Assembly (NCBI RefSeq): GCF_022229005.1
Contig: NZ_JAKKFD010000041.1
Location: 1 to 64,000 of the forward strand
Source: Micromonospora trifolii
Lineage (GTDB): Bacteria > Actinomycetota > Actinomycetes > Mycobacteriales > Micromonosporaceae
Length of the DNA stretch: 64,000 nucleotides
Direction of reading: 5' to 3'
In this document: piece after piece, positions 32,860-40,942 of the stretch
Layout of the letters: every line of letters begins with the position of its first letter
How positions within the stretch are numbered: position 1 is the first letter of the stretch
Made by a program: the position numbers and the translations under genes
Notes under the pieces: generated by a model
What the model was told of the DNA's origin: nothing
The model's input: the letters and a program-made list of their open reading frames with translations, nothing else
Databases searched by the model: none

Positions 32860-33868
32860 CGTACTCCTGATCTTCGCGATCGCCCTCGGCGCGGCACTCG
32901 GCGTCGGGCTCGCCGGCGCGGTCCTGCTCCGTGCGCTCCGACGCAGCTCGATCACCGTGCACCTCAACGTGCTGCTCACCACCACCGTCGTTGCCGTCGC
33001 CGTCGGGGTGATGGCGGTCGCGGAAGCGATGTTCCTCTCCGCGCACGACCTTGAGGTGGTCCTGATCACCGTCGCGGCGGCAGCGGTGGTCAGTCTCGCC
33101 GTCGGCGGGCACTTCGGCCGGCGGCTGGCCCGCGCCGCCGTCTGGCGCGACCAGGCCCGGGAGCGGGAACGGCAACTGGAGAAGGGCCGGCGCGACCTGG
33201 TCGCCTGGGTCTCCCACGACCTGCGGACCCCGCTCGCCGGGCTGAGGGCCATGGCGGAGGCGCTGGAGGACCGGGTGGTTCGTGATCCGGACACCGTCGA
33301 CGAGTACCACCGACGGATCCGGCTGGAGACCGACCGGATGACCAGACTCGTCGACGACCTGTTCGAACTGTCCCGGATCAACGCGGGAGCGTTGCGGTTG
33401 TCGTTGACGGCGGTGCCGCTCGGAGAGGTGGTCTCGGACGCGCTGGCCAGCACCACCCCGCTGGCCGACGCCCGCCGGATCAAGCTCATCGCCAGCGAGT
33501 CGGGGTGGCCCACTGTTGCCGCGAGTGAACCGGAGCTGGCCCGGGTCGTGGCCAACCTGCTGCTCAACGCGGTCCGCTACACCCCCGAGGACGGCACCGT
33601 ACGCATCGAAGCCGGCCGGGAGGACGACCACGCCTGGCTGTCGGTCGCCGACACCTGTGGCGGCATCCCCCCGGCCGACCTTCCCCGGCTGTTCGACATC
33701 GCGTTTCGTGGTGAACCGGCCCGCACGCCCGGCCCCGGCGACGGTGGGGCGTCCGGAGGGCTCGGCCTGGCCATCGTCCATGGCCTGGTGCAGGCGCATG
33801 GCGGTCGGGTCGAGGTGCGCAACACCCCCGACGGCTGCCAGTTCATGGTCCGCCTGGCGACCGCCTGA
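32852..33868 (+). CDS. Sensor histidine kinase
   Basis: A 338-residue kinase with two N-terminal membrane segments region (about 3-27 and 38-62, with a further hydrophobic stretch at 68-88), a HisKA domain with His122 in VSHDLRTPLAGLR, and a HATPase domain (N box NLLLNAVRYTPE, G boxes DTCGGIPP and GGLGLAI). The extracytoplasmic part is very short, so the signal may come from the membrane itself or from a partner. Its ATG lies 8 bp inside the regulator gene. The overlap and shared promoter make it the cognate kinase. Confidence 0.92.
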   Translation: MRDVLLIFAIALGAALGVGLAGAVLLRALRRSSITVHLNVLLTTTVVAVAVGVMAVAEAMFLSAHDLEVVLITVAAAAVVSLAVGGHFGRRLARAAVWRDQARERERQLEKGRRDLVAWVSHDLRTPLAGLRAMAEALEDRVVRDPDTVDEYHRRIRLETDRMTRLVDDLFELSRINAGALRLSLTAVPLGEVVSDALASTTPLADARRIKLIASESGWPTVAASEPELARVVANLLLNAVRYTPEDGTVRIEAGREDDHAWLSVADTCGGIPPADLPRLFDIAFRGEPARTPGPGDGGASGGLGLAIVHGLVQAHGGRVEVRNTPDGCQFMVRLATA

Positions 33869-33906
33869 GGCAGCGTTCGCCGAGGTGGCGCCGCTTCGCC
33901 AGGGGA

Positions 33907-34743
33907 CTACGTGGGCTCGCCATGGCTCAACTCGTGCCAGCCGGGCCATCGCCACCTGTGGACGGCGGGCCAGGTTGTCGCGAGACCGGTGGAGAGCACG
34001 CCGCCGAAGGCCACTGTCCCCTCGTGGGACGCGTAGGCGATCCAGTCGTGATGCTCGTCGCTCCAGAGCCCCTCGGGGCCGATGTACCTCGGGGCGAAGA
34101 TCTCGACATCCAGCAGGTGGTCGGCGCCGTCCTCACTCAACTCGACCACCCGACGGCGGCCCAGCTCTCGCAGCACCCGGCGGACCTGGTCGACGCCGTC
34201 GTCCTCCCACATCGAATCCCCGGTCAGCACCAGCACGTCGTGTGGAACCTCGCCGCTCAACAGGGGGTGCCAGCAGTCGTCCTGCACACCCCATCGTTGC
34301 CGCAGCGACGTGCGCCAGGCTGATGACTCCTGAGACGTCAGCACGCGGCGGTACGGGAGCGGGTCGACGCTGAGGTGGGGCTGTGCCAACCACCGCTGCA
34401 CGTTCGCAGCGAACAGCCGACGCTCGTCCGCGATGGCACCTGCCTCAACCTCGGCCTGCGCTGACGTGGTGAGCGATGAGCTCGCGCTCTCGGCAGCGGC
34501 GAGGAGGTAGTGAGTCACCACGTCGATGCCGGGGAGGTGGTCCGGGTCGAGGCGCTCAACCTCCGTGAGGATGATGGCTGCCACCATGTTGTAGCGGGGA
34601 AAGATCCGCTTCGCCTCCGTGGTGTAGTGGTACCCATCGGCGTGGCGGCCATCGTTGGGCAGTTGGCGGTACCCGCCCCATAGCTCGTCGTACCGCTGCG
34701 TCAGGTAGCGCCTCGACGCCCAGTGCAAGGTGTTGGATTCCAC
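33907..34743 (-). CDS. Protein of unknown function
   Basis: A protein of about 278 residues with no recognised domain, membrane segment or signal peptide. It is rich in Trp, His and acidic residues (for example EDDGVDQVRRVLRELGRR and WSDEHHDWIAYASHEGTVAF) and looks like a soluble cytoplasmic protein. The GTG start at 34743 follows GAGGATG. An upstream frame to 34878 adds residues of poor coding quality. It faces away from the YbaB-like and SUKH genes, and could belong to the same toxin-immunity neighbourhood, but nothing in its sequence proves it. Confidence 0.6.
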   Translation of the reverse strand: MESNTLHWASRRYLTQRYDELWGGYRQLPNDGRHADGYHYTTEAKRIFPRYNMVAAIILTEVERLDPDHLPGIDVVTHYLLAAAESASSSLTTSAQAEVEAGAIADERRLFAANVQRWLAQPHLSVDPLPYRRVLTSQESSAWRTSLRQRWGVQDDCWHPLLSGEVPHDVLVLTGDSMWEDDGVDQVRRVLRELGRRRVVELSEDGADHLLDVEIFAPRYIGPEGLWSDEHHDWIAYASHEGTVAFGGVLSTGLATTWPAVHRWRWPGWHELSHGEPT

Positions 34744-34948
34744 GAGGGCATCCTCGCCGATGGTCCGTGTCGCTGGAGATGCCCGCGCCGTGGTTCGGAG
34801 GCGCTGGGTGTACCCCGTCGTCCCCCAGGTCGTCGACGGCTCGCACCCTTCGACGATCCTCGATGAACCGTCTGCCATCGCGGGTCCACACTATTTGCCG
34901 GATCTGACTACGCTTTGCCCTGTCTCGGACGCGATCGATGGAGGGTGC

Positions 34949-35371
34949 ATGTCGGTGAATGAGCCGGCGAGCGGGGAGTTCGCTCGCATGCTGGACGCGA
35001 CGGTCGGCGCGTTACGCGCCGCCGGGGCCGCGCCGGAGGACGAGGAGACCGCGCGCCTGCGTCGGGTCGGTGAGTCCGCCGAGGGGCAGGTCCGTGCCGA
35101 GTTTGGCGCTGATGGCCGGCTGGCGTCGCTGACGCTGGACCCACGGATGATGCGGCTCAGCTCGGCCGAGGTTTGCGACCACGTGATCGCGGCAGTGAAC
35201 GCGGCGATCGACTCGATGCGCGGCGGCGGCCCGTCGGTGGCCGCCGGCGACCTCTCGCAGCTCACCGAGCAGCTGGAACAGGTTCGTGACACCGCCGTGC
35301 CGCGGCTCGGTGCGTTCCTCCAGGCGCTCACGGACGCGCAGGAGCGGATGGCCCGAGGAGGACCTCGCTGA
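34949..35371 (+). CDS. YbaB/EbfC-like protein
   Basis: A 140-residue protein. The N-terminal helix (about 8-50) is followed by a small beta region (GQVRAEFGADGRLASLTLDPRMM; key residues 46-68) and a C-terminal helix, matching the YbaB/EbfC fold. In actinobacteria, versions of this kind often precede WXG100-type proteins and polymorphic toxins rather than recR. ATG 34949 follows GGAGGG. No recR, WXG100 or toxin gene follows; SUKH-like genes do, which suggests an eroded secretion-linked toxin locus (inference). Confidence 0.75.
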   Translation: MSVNEPASGEFARMLDATVGALRAAGAAPEDEETARLRRVGESAEGQVRAEFGADGRLASLTLDPRMMRLSSAEVCDHVIAAVNAAIDSMRGGGPSVAAGDLSQLTEQLEQVRDTAVPRLGAFLQALTDAQERMARGGPR

Positions 35372-35506
35372 TCGGCATCGAGCCGATCATCCCACTCGGC
35401 TGGATCGGCTACGTTCGGCGGCCCCGACGACGTTAGTAATCTGAAGCTTCTACACCGCACAACAGACTGGGGAAGTCGGCGGGCATATCTGGACCGAGGT
35501 GGTGGA

Positions 35507-36049
35507 TTGAACCCCGAGTTGCGGGAGCTCATCGCGGAGTTGCGCACCGACCTGGAGGCGGATCAGCCGGCGACACTGGTGTGGGCCCAGATCTACGAGG
35601 GTGCTCCGGCCGACCAGATTCCCGCCGGTCTGCCGCAGTCGGTCCGGGAGTTGTTGGAAATCGCCAACGGCCTCCGAGCCGGCGCGTTCGACCTTCGCGG
35701 AACCGACCTACTCGACGACATCCAGTACTACATCGAGCTGATGCCCGAGTTCACCGGCGTCGCCGACGAACCCGCCGAATGGCTGGTCTTCGGCACGTTG
35801 GGCGACGAGCCGCTGCTGATCCGACGCGACACCGGCGCGGTCTGGTACTTCCCGGAGGAGACCGCCGAAGAGTGGTTCATGCGTGAGGCGTTCCTGGAAG
35901 TCGCACCGGACCTCGACTCGTTTCTCGCCTACCACGTCTTCGGCGCCGGGTACGGCGAGGTCGGCTACGACGACGACAATTGGTGGGGCTTCCTCGACGA
36001 GCAGGGCCTGACCACGCCTGGCGACGAAGACGAGGAGACGGACGCTTGA
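35507..36049 (+). CDS. SMI1/KNR4 (SUKH)-like protein, probable immunity protein
   Basis: A 180-residue acidic protein with the SUKH pattern: an early LPQSVRELLEIANGLRAG helix-turn (about 44-62), a central beta segment with EWLVFGTLGDEPLLIRRDTG, and a WYFPEE turn. SUKH proteins commonly neutralise polymorphic or nuclease toxins. The start is TTG 35507, with a GAGG box upstream. The next gene begins in its stop codon (TTGA overlap), so the two are coupled. The partner toxin is not encoded nearby. Confidence 0.72.
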   Translation: MNPELRELIAELRTDLEADQPATLVWAQIYEGAPADQIPAGLPQSVRELLEIANGLRAGAFDLRGTDLLDDIQYYIELMPEFTGVADEPAEWLVFGTLGDEPLLIRRDTGAVWYFPEETAEEWFMREAFLEVAPDLDSFLAYHVFGAGYGEVGYDDDNWWGFLDEQGLTTPGDEDEETDA

Positions 36050-36585
36050 CCGCAACACACGAAGAACTCACGGCGCTCTGGGGCGCCGAGGGGATGATCT
36101 ACTTTCCGCTCGACCGGTTCGACGACGTCCTCGGCCCACTGACGCCAGAGGTCTTCCCACCGTTCGGGGCCATCCCGGTCGACGTGCCGATCCTGTTCAC
36201 TGTCGACGTCGACGTCTCCGGCATGGAGTTGTTCTCCAAGCTGAAGATCGAGATCGGCGAGGCCCGCCCGCGCATCCACATCGTCCTCGGCAGTTCGCCC
36301 GAGGACCCGCAGCTGCTCTTCTGCCTCGACGCGCTGACCGGAGCCGTCGTACTGCTGGACCTGGAGACCCCCAACTTCGAGACGGTCAACGCGACCTTCG
36401 CCGCGTTCGTCGAGTTTCTCTACCGGCTCGGAGGGCTCATCGCGACGGACCCGGGCGGTCGGGCTCGCGCCGCCCGCGCCGCCGCTATCCGCGAGGAGCT
36501 GATGGGCGTCGACTCGTCCGCGTTCGCCGACCCGAAGTCCTGGTGGAGCATGGCCTTCGATCAGCTGGAATCCACCAACGGGTAG
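36046..36585 (+). CDS. SUKH-4-like immunity protein
   Basis: A 179-residue protein that starts at TTG 36046, overlapping the previous stop (TTGA), with GGAGACGG before it. Features of SUKH-4 proteins include GMIYFPLDRFDDVLG near the N-terminus and the VVLLDLETPNFETVNATFAAF region with a C-terminal aromatic helix. It is probably an inhibitor for a toxin of the same kind as that of the preceding gene. Two adjacent SUKH-type genes without a toxin are typical of immunity arrays. Confidence 0.72.
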   Translation: MTATHEELTALWGAEGMIYFPLDRFDDVLGPLTPEVFPPFGAIPVDVPILFTVDVDVSGMELFSKLKIEIGEARPRIHIVLGSSPEDPQLLFCLDALTGAVVLLDLETPNFETVNATFAAFVEFLYRLGGLIATDPGGRARAARAAAIREELMGVDSSAFADPKSWWSMAFDQLESTNG

Positions 36586-36603
36586 CACGCAGGGCCGGTG
36601 GGG

Positions 36604-37044
36604 ATGGACATCTACGACCAGTACGAGCGGGACGCCGAGGAGCATCTTGCGGCCTACGGCCTGCGCGTCAGCGCTGACCAGATCCCGATCGTTCGGAACC
36701 TTCTCGTACGTGAGATCCGGCACGAGACGGACACCTACGCCGGATTGGGCACTGTCCCCGGCAATACGGAGCTGATGCGTATCTGCGCCATCCAGCTCTG
36801 GCACGCTGGTGCCGTCGAGGACGTGTTGCTGGTCAACCGAGCCCGCGGCACCAGCATGGACGCAACCGGTGCCGTCGACGTGGAGTTGATGCTGGGGGCG
36901 GGCGTTTTCAGGACCAAGGAATACCTCGTCACCCTCGGCACCGAGGAAGCCCGAAAAATCCTCGACGAGATCGCGTGGGTGGAGGAGTCGTACGACGCCG
37001 GGCACTACGCAGCTTTCCTCGACAGGTATTACCTGACTACTTGA
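36604..37044 (+). CDS. Protein of unknown function in immunity-like array
   Basis: A 146-residue soluble protein, with start at ATG 36604 (GTG 36598 is an alternative), 18 bp after the SUKH-4 gene and likely in the same transcript. It is largely helical and carries RICAIQLWHAGAVED and FRTKEYLVTLGTEEARK. No domain is recognised. Its size, acidity and position suit another immunity-type protein, but this is context only. Confidence 0.6.
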   Translation: MDIYDQYERDAEEHLAAYGLRVSADQIPIVRNLLVREIRHETDTYAGLGTVPGNTELMRICAIQLWHAGAVEDVLLVNRARGTSMDATGAVDVELMLGAGVFRTKEYLVTLGTEEARKILDEIAWVEESYDAGHYAAFLDRYYLTT

Positions 37045-37079
37045 CTGGACGTCTCGTCGGTCGCCGTAGACTTTTGATC

Positions 37080-37523
37080 ATGAGGCGAAACCTCACGGAG
37101 ATCGCGGCCGAACTGCAGGCACTCGACGTGCTGGACTTCGACGTGACGCGGCTCGACGCCAATGGCAGCGACCAGCTCGACGCGATCTGTACGGAGTTGG
37201 CCGAGCGGGACGACCCTCAGCAGTGGGCGCCACTGCTCTACGCAGTGATGGAACGCCTCTACATGGCGGATCTGGGTAGTCCCGGCCCCCTCGTCCACAC
37301 CCTGGAGACCTGGCGTGGCTACCGTCCCTTGCTGGTCGAGTCGCTGCGGCGCAAACCGACTCCGTTGACCGTCTGGATGGCCAACCGCGTGCTCAACGGG
37401 AATCCGCCGGACGCTCCTCAATGGCTGCAACTGATCCAGGAGGCGGCGAGCCATCCAATGGCATCGCCTCAAGTCCAGGCCGACGCCCGCGATTTCCTGA
37501 CGTACCAGGCCACGCGCTCCTAG
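37080..37523 (+). CDS. Small helical protein of unknown function in immunity-like array
   Basis: A 147-residue helical, acidic protein, with no recognised family. ATG 37080 has no ribosome box, but TAGACT at 37067-37072 sits 7 nt upstream and TTGACT at 37041-37046 further up. It is therefore probably transcribed from its own promoter as a leaderless mRNA. The protein pattern (LYAVMERLYMADLGSPGPLV and WMANRVLNGNPP) recalls immunity proteins with HEAT-like helices, but this is not firm. Confidence 0.6.
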   Translation: MRRNLTEIAAELQALDVLDFDVTRLDANGSDQLDAICTELAERDDPQQWAPLLYAVMERLYMADLGSPGPLVHTLETWRGYRPLLVESLRRKPTPLTVWMANRVLNGNPPDAPQWLQLIQEAASHPMASPQVQADARDFLTYQATRS

Positions 37524-37571
37524 CGGCAGCACCGCCCTTCCGGTCAGCTCAACGAGGATTCATTCCAGGGC

Positions 37572-38096
37572 TCAATGACGTGGCCCATTGCGCTCGGCGA
37601 GCTTCTTCAGGTTGAGCAACTGTCGTCGAGCCATGATCAGGTCGCCGACGGACAGCCCGGGTGCGGCCCAGCGGGCCGTCTGCATGACGACCTTGAGTAG
37701 CAAGCGTGTCGTGTTGTCCTCCTGAGGCACGAGGACGTAGGACATGAAGGCACCCATGATGGTGCTCGTCAGCTGCCTGCCGGGGTCGACCGAGACGATC
37801 CTGCCCAACTTCCGCCCGCCAGCGGTAGTGAAAGCCTCGCCGACCTGGGGCGCGGGTAGGCCTTCCAGCTGTCGAGGCGAGCGGTGGCCGAGGTTGTCGA
37901 TCCAGTCATACGAGTACGGGGCAAGTCTCAGTTGGGCCACCCACGGCCACACCGCTGCGGCGGGCACGTCGACCCGTACTCCGCGCCACGCCCGAAGAGT
38001 GGGTGAGACGACGAAGTCGTCGCAAGGATAGGAGCGCAACGTCTCGCTGGTGGTCACGCCCCACCGGTCACCGATCACGCATTTATCCTGCGCCAT
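37572..38096 (-). CDS. SRPBCC-family protein
   Basis: A 174-residue protein with the SRPBCC (START-like) pattern: an N-terminal strand (RAWRGVRVDVPAAAVWPWVAQL), DWIDNLGHRSP loop, a long antiparallel sheet with RIVSVDPGRQLTSTIMGAF and a C-terminal helix (MARRQLLNLKKLAER). The fold binds hydrophobic ligands; the ligand is unknown. ATG 38096 is the first start, but an in-frame GTG about 12 nt downstream is possible. It is flanked by unrelated small genes and is probably monocistronic. Confidence 0.72.
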   Translation of the reverse strand: MAQDKCVIGDRWGVTTSETLRSYPCDDFVVSPTLRAWRGVRVDVPAAAVWPWVAQLRLAPYSYDWIDNLGHRSPRQLEGLPAPQVGEAFTTAGGRKLGRIVSVDPGRQLTSTIMGAFMSYVLVPQEDNTTRLLLKVVMQTARWAAPGLSVGDLIMARRQLLNLKKLAERNGPRH

Positions 38097-38130
38097 GCAT
38101 GAACTCCAGCGGCATGCCTGAATGTGCGGC

Positions 38131-38661
38131 TCAATCGACCCGCTGGGCCAGCACCTGCCCCGGCCAGGACCCGGCCAGGAAGGTTTCGGTGGGAGTGAAC
38201 CCGTGGCGCTCGTAGTACGCCACCAGCTCGCCACCGCCGCCCGCCCAGCAGTCGACCCGTAGCAACCCCACGCCGGCCCGCCGGGTTTCCTCGACGGCGT
38301 GTGTCAACAGGACCGACCCGAGTTTCTGGCCGGCGAATCGTCTGTCGGAGACCAGGAGCCGGACGTACCGCTCGGGTTCTTCCGCTGGCGCGATCGGTGC
38401 CCGCGGATCGGGCCCGGAATGCAACACCAGGGCTGCGGCCGGCGTCCCGTCCACCTCCGCGATGAACGGGAGGTTCTCGGTCAGGTACCGATCGACCTGT
38501 TCGGCTCTTTCGGGCTTCTCCGAGAACGGCGTCGTGCCCCACTGCTCGGTGTTGCCGCGGTCATTCATCCAGACCACCGCGGAGTCGAGCATGTCCAGTA
38601 CGGCGGGTGCGTCGGCCAGGCCACCGCGTCTGACACGTATGCCGTGGGTGGTGTCGTCCAT
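38131..38661 (-). CDS. GNAT-family acetyltransferase
   Basis: A 176-residue GNAT protein. The acetyl-CoA loop is VRLLVSDRRFAGQKLGSVLL (motif A, Q/RxxGxG/A type), with motif B in AYYERHGFTPTETF. A leaderless start at ATG 38661 is supported by TACCAT immediately upstream and the absence of a ribosome box. The substrate is unknown. The gene precedes the SRPBCC gene by 34 bp, so the two may be co-transcribed. Confidence 0.82.
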   Translation of the reverse strand: MDDTTHGIRVRRGGLADAPAVLDMLDSAVVWMNDRGNTEQWGTTPFSEKPERAEQVDRYLTENLPFIAEVDGTPAAALVLHSGPDPRAPIAPAEEPERYVRLLVSDRRFAGQKLGSVLLTHAVEETRRAGVGLLRVDCWAGGGGELVAYYERHGFTPTETFLAGSWPGQVLAQRVD

Positions 38662-38703
38662 GGCCGAATGGTAGTCCGAGGGCGGGGGCCAGGACCGAGG
38701 GCA

Positions 38704-39231
38704 TCATCGGTCCTGGCCCCGGCTCCCGGGTTCACGATCTCCGGAGTTGAGGGTCCGATTCATCGCTGCCAGTAGGCGCTCAAGGGTTCTGCGGTCGCTG
38801 TCGGTCAGACCACGGAGGATGGCCGCCTCGTTGGCCAGGTGTTCCTCGATGAGCCGGTCGGTCAACGCCACACCGGCCGGAGTCAGCCCGACCACCCTGC
38901 CGCGCGCGTCGGCTGCGGAGACCGAGCGCGACACGAGGCCGCGGGCGATCAGCCGGTCCACCCGCTTGGTCACGGCTCCGGTGGTCACGAGCATCCGTTG
39001 GCTCAGCTGGCCGGCGGTGAGCGTGTAGGGCTCACCCTCGCGGCGCAGCGCCGCGAGCACGTCGAAGTCGCCGTTGCCGAGGTCCGCCGCGGCGAACGGC
39101 GGTCGTAGGGCCGCATCGAGTACGGCGGCCAACTGTTGGATGCGACCGATGATCAGCAACGGGGTGGGATCGAGGTCTGGTCGCTCGCGACCCCACTGAG
39201 CAACGATGTCGGCGATCCGGTCGTCATCCAC
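38704..39231 (-). CDS. MarR-family transcriptional repressor
   Basis: A 175-residue winged-helix protein. It has a dimerisation helix at the N-terminus, the recognition-helix region TAGQLSQRMLVTTGAVTKRV (about 92-111), a wing with RSVSAADARGRVVGLT, and a C-terminal helix LRGLTDSDRRTLERLL. MarR dimers bind short palindromes and release them upon ligand binding. GTG 39231 faces a DsbA-like gene across a 39-bp gap that carries a palindromic operator. It therefore probably controls both itself and that gene. Confidence 0.87.
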   Translation of the reverse strand: MDDDRIADIVAQWGRERPDLDPTPLLIIGRIQQLAAVLDAALRPPFAAADLGNGDFDVLAALRREGEPYTLTAGQLSQRMLVTTGAVTKRVDRLIARGLVSRSVSAADARGRVVGLTPAGVALTDRLIEEHLANEAAILRGLTDSDRRTLERLLAAMNRTLNSGDREPGSRGQDR

Positions 39232-39240
39232 TGTTGCATC

Positions 39241-39267
39241 TTACCTTCCAGAGAAGATAACTTCTCT
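39241..39267. promoter_or_regulatory. Probable MarR operator in divergent promoter
   Basis: Two overlapping palindromes fill the 39-bp gap: TTACCTTC-n4-GAAGATAA (39241-39260, one mismatch) and AGAGAAG-ATAA-CTTCTCT (39250-39267, perfect). They lie between the marR and dsbA-like start codons, where a repressor would block both genes. Confidence 0.75.
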
Positions 39268-39270
39268 TCC

Positions 39271-39897
39271 GTGGAAGACAACTCGACTCGAACGTCAGCT
39301 CCGGTGGTCACGGCGTACGTGGATCCGTCCTGCCCGTTCGCCTGGATCACCTCCCGCTGGCTCATGGAGGTCGCGACGATGCGGCCGCTCACTCTGCGGT
39401 TCGAGGTGATGAGCCTCGCGGTGATCAACGAGCACCGTGACCTGGAGCCCTGGTACCGCGAATTCAACGACCGGGCGTGGGGGCCGGCCAGGGTGTGTGT
39501 GGCGGCAGCGGCGCACCACGGCTCCGCCGCCCTCGTACGGCTGTACCCGGCGCTCGGTCGCCGGATCCACGACGCCGGCGACAAGGACTTCGACACCGTC
39601 GTCCCGCTGGCCCTGGCCGAGGCCGGCCTCCCCGCCGACCTGGCCGACGCCGCCCACCGCAGCGACCTCGACCCGCAGCTGCGGTCGAGCACCGCCCACG
39701 CACAGCAACTGGTGGGCGAGGACCTCGGCACCCCGACGGTCGTCATCGACGACGTGGCCTTCTTCGGCCCTGTGCTGACCGCGATTCCTCGTGGCGAGGA
39801 GGCCGTCCGCGTCTTCGACGGCGCTCGCCTGCTCGCTGGCTGCCGGGCCTTCTCTGAACTCAAACGCGCCCGGTCCGACGCCCTCACCTTCGCGTAG
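39271..39897 (+). CDS. DsbA-family oxidoreductase-like protein
   Basis: A 208-residue thioredoxin-fold protein of the DsbA/FrnE type, cytoplasmic. The active-site region is YVDPSCPFAW, with only one Cys (C-P-F-A), so it is not a classical CxxC oxidase. A cis-Pro loop lies in GTPTVVIDD. Similar proteins act as disulfide isomerases or glutathione/mycothiol-linked reductases. GTG 39271 follows the MarR operator. Control by the adjacent MarR suggests response to an electrophile or antibiotic (inference). Confidence 0.82.
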   Translation: MEDNSTRTSAPVVTAYVDPSCPFAWITSRWLMEVATMRPLTLRFEVMSLAVINEHRDLEPWYREFNDRAWGPARVCVAAAAHHGSAALVRLYPALGRRIHDAGDKDFDTVVPLALAEAGLPADLADAAHRSDLDPQLRSSTAHAQQLVGEDLGTPTVVIDDVAFFGPVLTAIPRGEEAVRVFDGARLLAGCRAFSELKRARSDALTFA

Positions 39898-40047
39898 CTC
39901 CACCACTGCCGTTGGGGGAGCTGGTTAACCGACCCAGGTCGACCCAGGTCTGTCGATGCCTCGTCACCGGATGTTCGGCGTCGCGTCGACTCGAATCGAT
40001 AGTGTGCGTTGGCCGCCACCACCGGCGGTTCGTGCGGAGGGACATCG

Positions 40048-40923
40048 ATGCGCAGGACAACGGACTGGTCGGCCCGCGCCCTGGGCGCTCTCGCTGGCGC
40101 GGTCGCGCTGGTGGCCGCCCTGCTCCCGGCGGCACCGGCCACTGCCGCGAGCGTGGGCTTCAAGGCGGCCACGCTGAACATCTACTACGGGCTGAGCCAG
40201 GCCGACTTCGCGCACGACCTGAACCTGATCGCGTCCAGGGCGGACCTCGTCGGTCTCAACGAGGTCGGTGCCCGCAAGGCGTTCCTGACGAGTTGGGCCG
40301 CCGACAACGGCTGGTGGTTGTACGCGCCGGGCGGGACCAACCAGGCCGGCGAGGCGTTGATCGCCAAAAAGAGCATGTTCGACGTACTCGACAAGGGCTC
40401 GATCTTCGTCTGTGACACCAACGGTCCGGGCGAGGTGCCGCCGGCGCGGTACAACAACTGGGTCAAGTACCGGCACAAGGCCAGTGGCCGCAACGTGACC
40501 CACATCAACGCCCACGCGGTGGCCAGCATCGAAACTTCCGGGCGGCCGGAGGATCTGCCGCGCACCAGGTGCGCCGAAGCGCAGTTCCAGGGTCTCAAGG
40601 ACCTGGCGGTCGACAAGCAGGACGAGGGCCAGGTCATCGTGAGCGGAGACCTCAACGTCGACTTCAGCGCCGACCGGAACTACGGGTACGCGAAGTTCCC
40701 GTGGCAGGTCTTCGAGGCCAACGAGCTGCCGAATCTGCGCTCCAACTACAACCTCTTCGGCGAGAAGGGCACCGGCACGCACGGCAACCGGCACATCGAC
40801 TACGTCTACTTCTGGAAGCGGCTGCCCGAACACCAGCTGATGTGGATGACCGATTACGACATCGTCAGCGCCACCAGGTCCGACCACAGCGGTGTCGTAG
40901 CAACGTTCTCCATCCAGAGCTGA
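40048..40923 (+). CDS. Secreted endonuclease/exonuclease/phosphatase-family protein
   Basis: A 291-residue exported protein with a Sec-like leader (about 1-30, ending ATAAS) and an EEP (DNase I-like) domain: ATLNIYYGLSQ, LVGLNEVGARK (metal-binding Glu), VIVSGDLNVDF (DxN), HIDYVYF, and the terminal SDHSGVV with the catalytic His. This fold includes extracellular nucleases and sphingomyelinase-like phosphodiesterases. ATG 40048 follows GGAGGG. The 150-bp upstream gap holds a GACCCAGGTC tandem pair (39931-39950) of no clear meaning. The substrate is not resolved. Confidence 0.82.
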   Translation: MRRTTDWSARALGALAGAVALVAALLPAAPATAASVGFKAATLNIYYGLSQADFAHDLNLIASRADLVGLNEVGARKAFLTSWAADNGWWLYAPGGTNQAGEALIAKKSMFDVLDKGSIFVCDTNGPGEVPPARYNNWVKYRHKASGRNVTHINAHAVASIETSGRPEDLPRTRCAEAQFQGLKDLAVDKQDEGQVIVSGDLNVDFSADRNYGYAKFPWQVFEANELPNLRSNYNLFGEKGTGTHGNRHIDYVYFWKRLPEHQLMWMTDYDIVSATRSDHSGVVATFSIQS

Positions 40924-40942
40924 CGCCTTCGGCCTTCGTCGG

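Noticed and set aside
33516..34373. 285-codon open frame running past the kinase
   Set aside because: It is out of frame with the kinase and antisense to the next gene, Arg/Pro-rich without motifs.
39931..39950. Two tandem GACCCAGGTC units as an operator
   Set aside because: Only two 10-bp copies occur, with no promoter context or recurrence; they could be chance.
24121..40000. CGAATCGAT 9-mer at 24121, 24201 and 39992 as a shared regulatory site
   Set aside because: Short and self-complementary at its core (ATCGAT), so recurrence by chance is likely. Spacing to genes is inconsistent.
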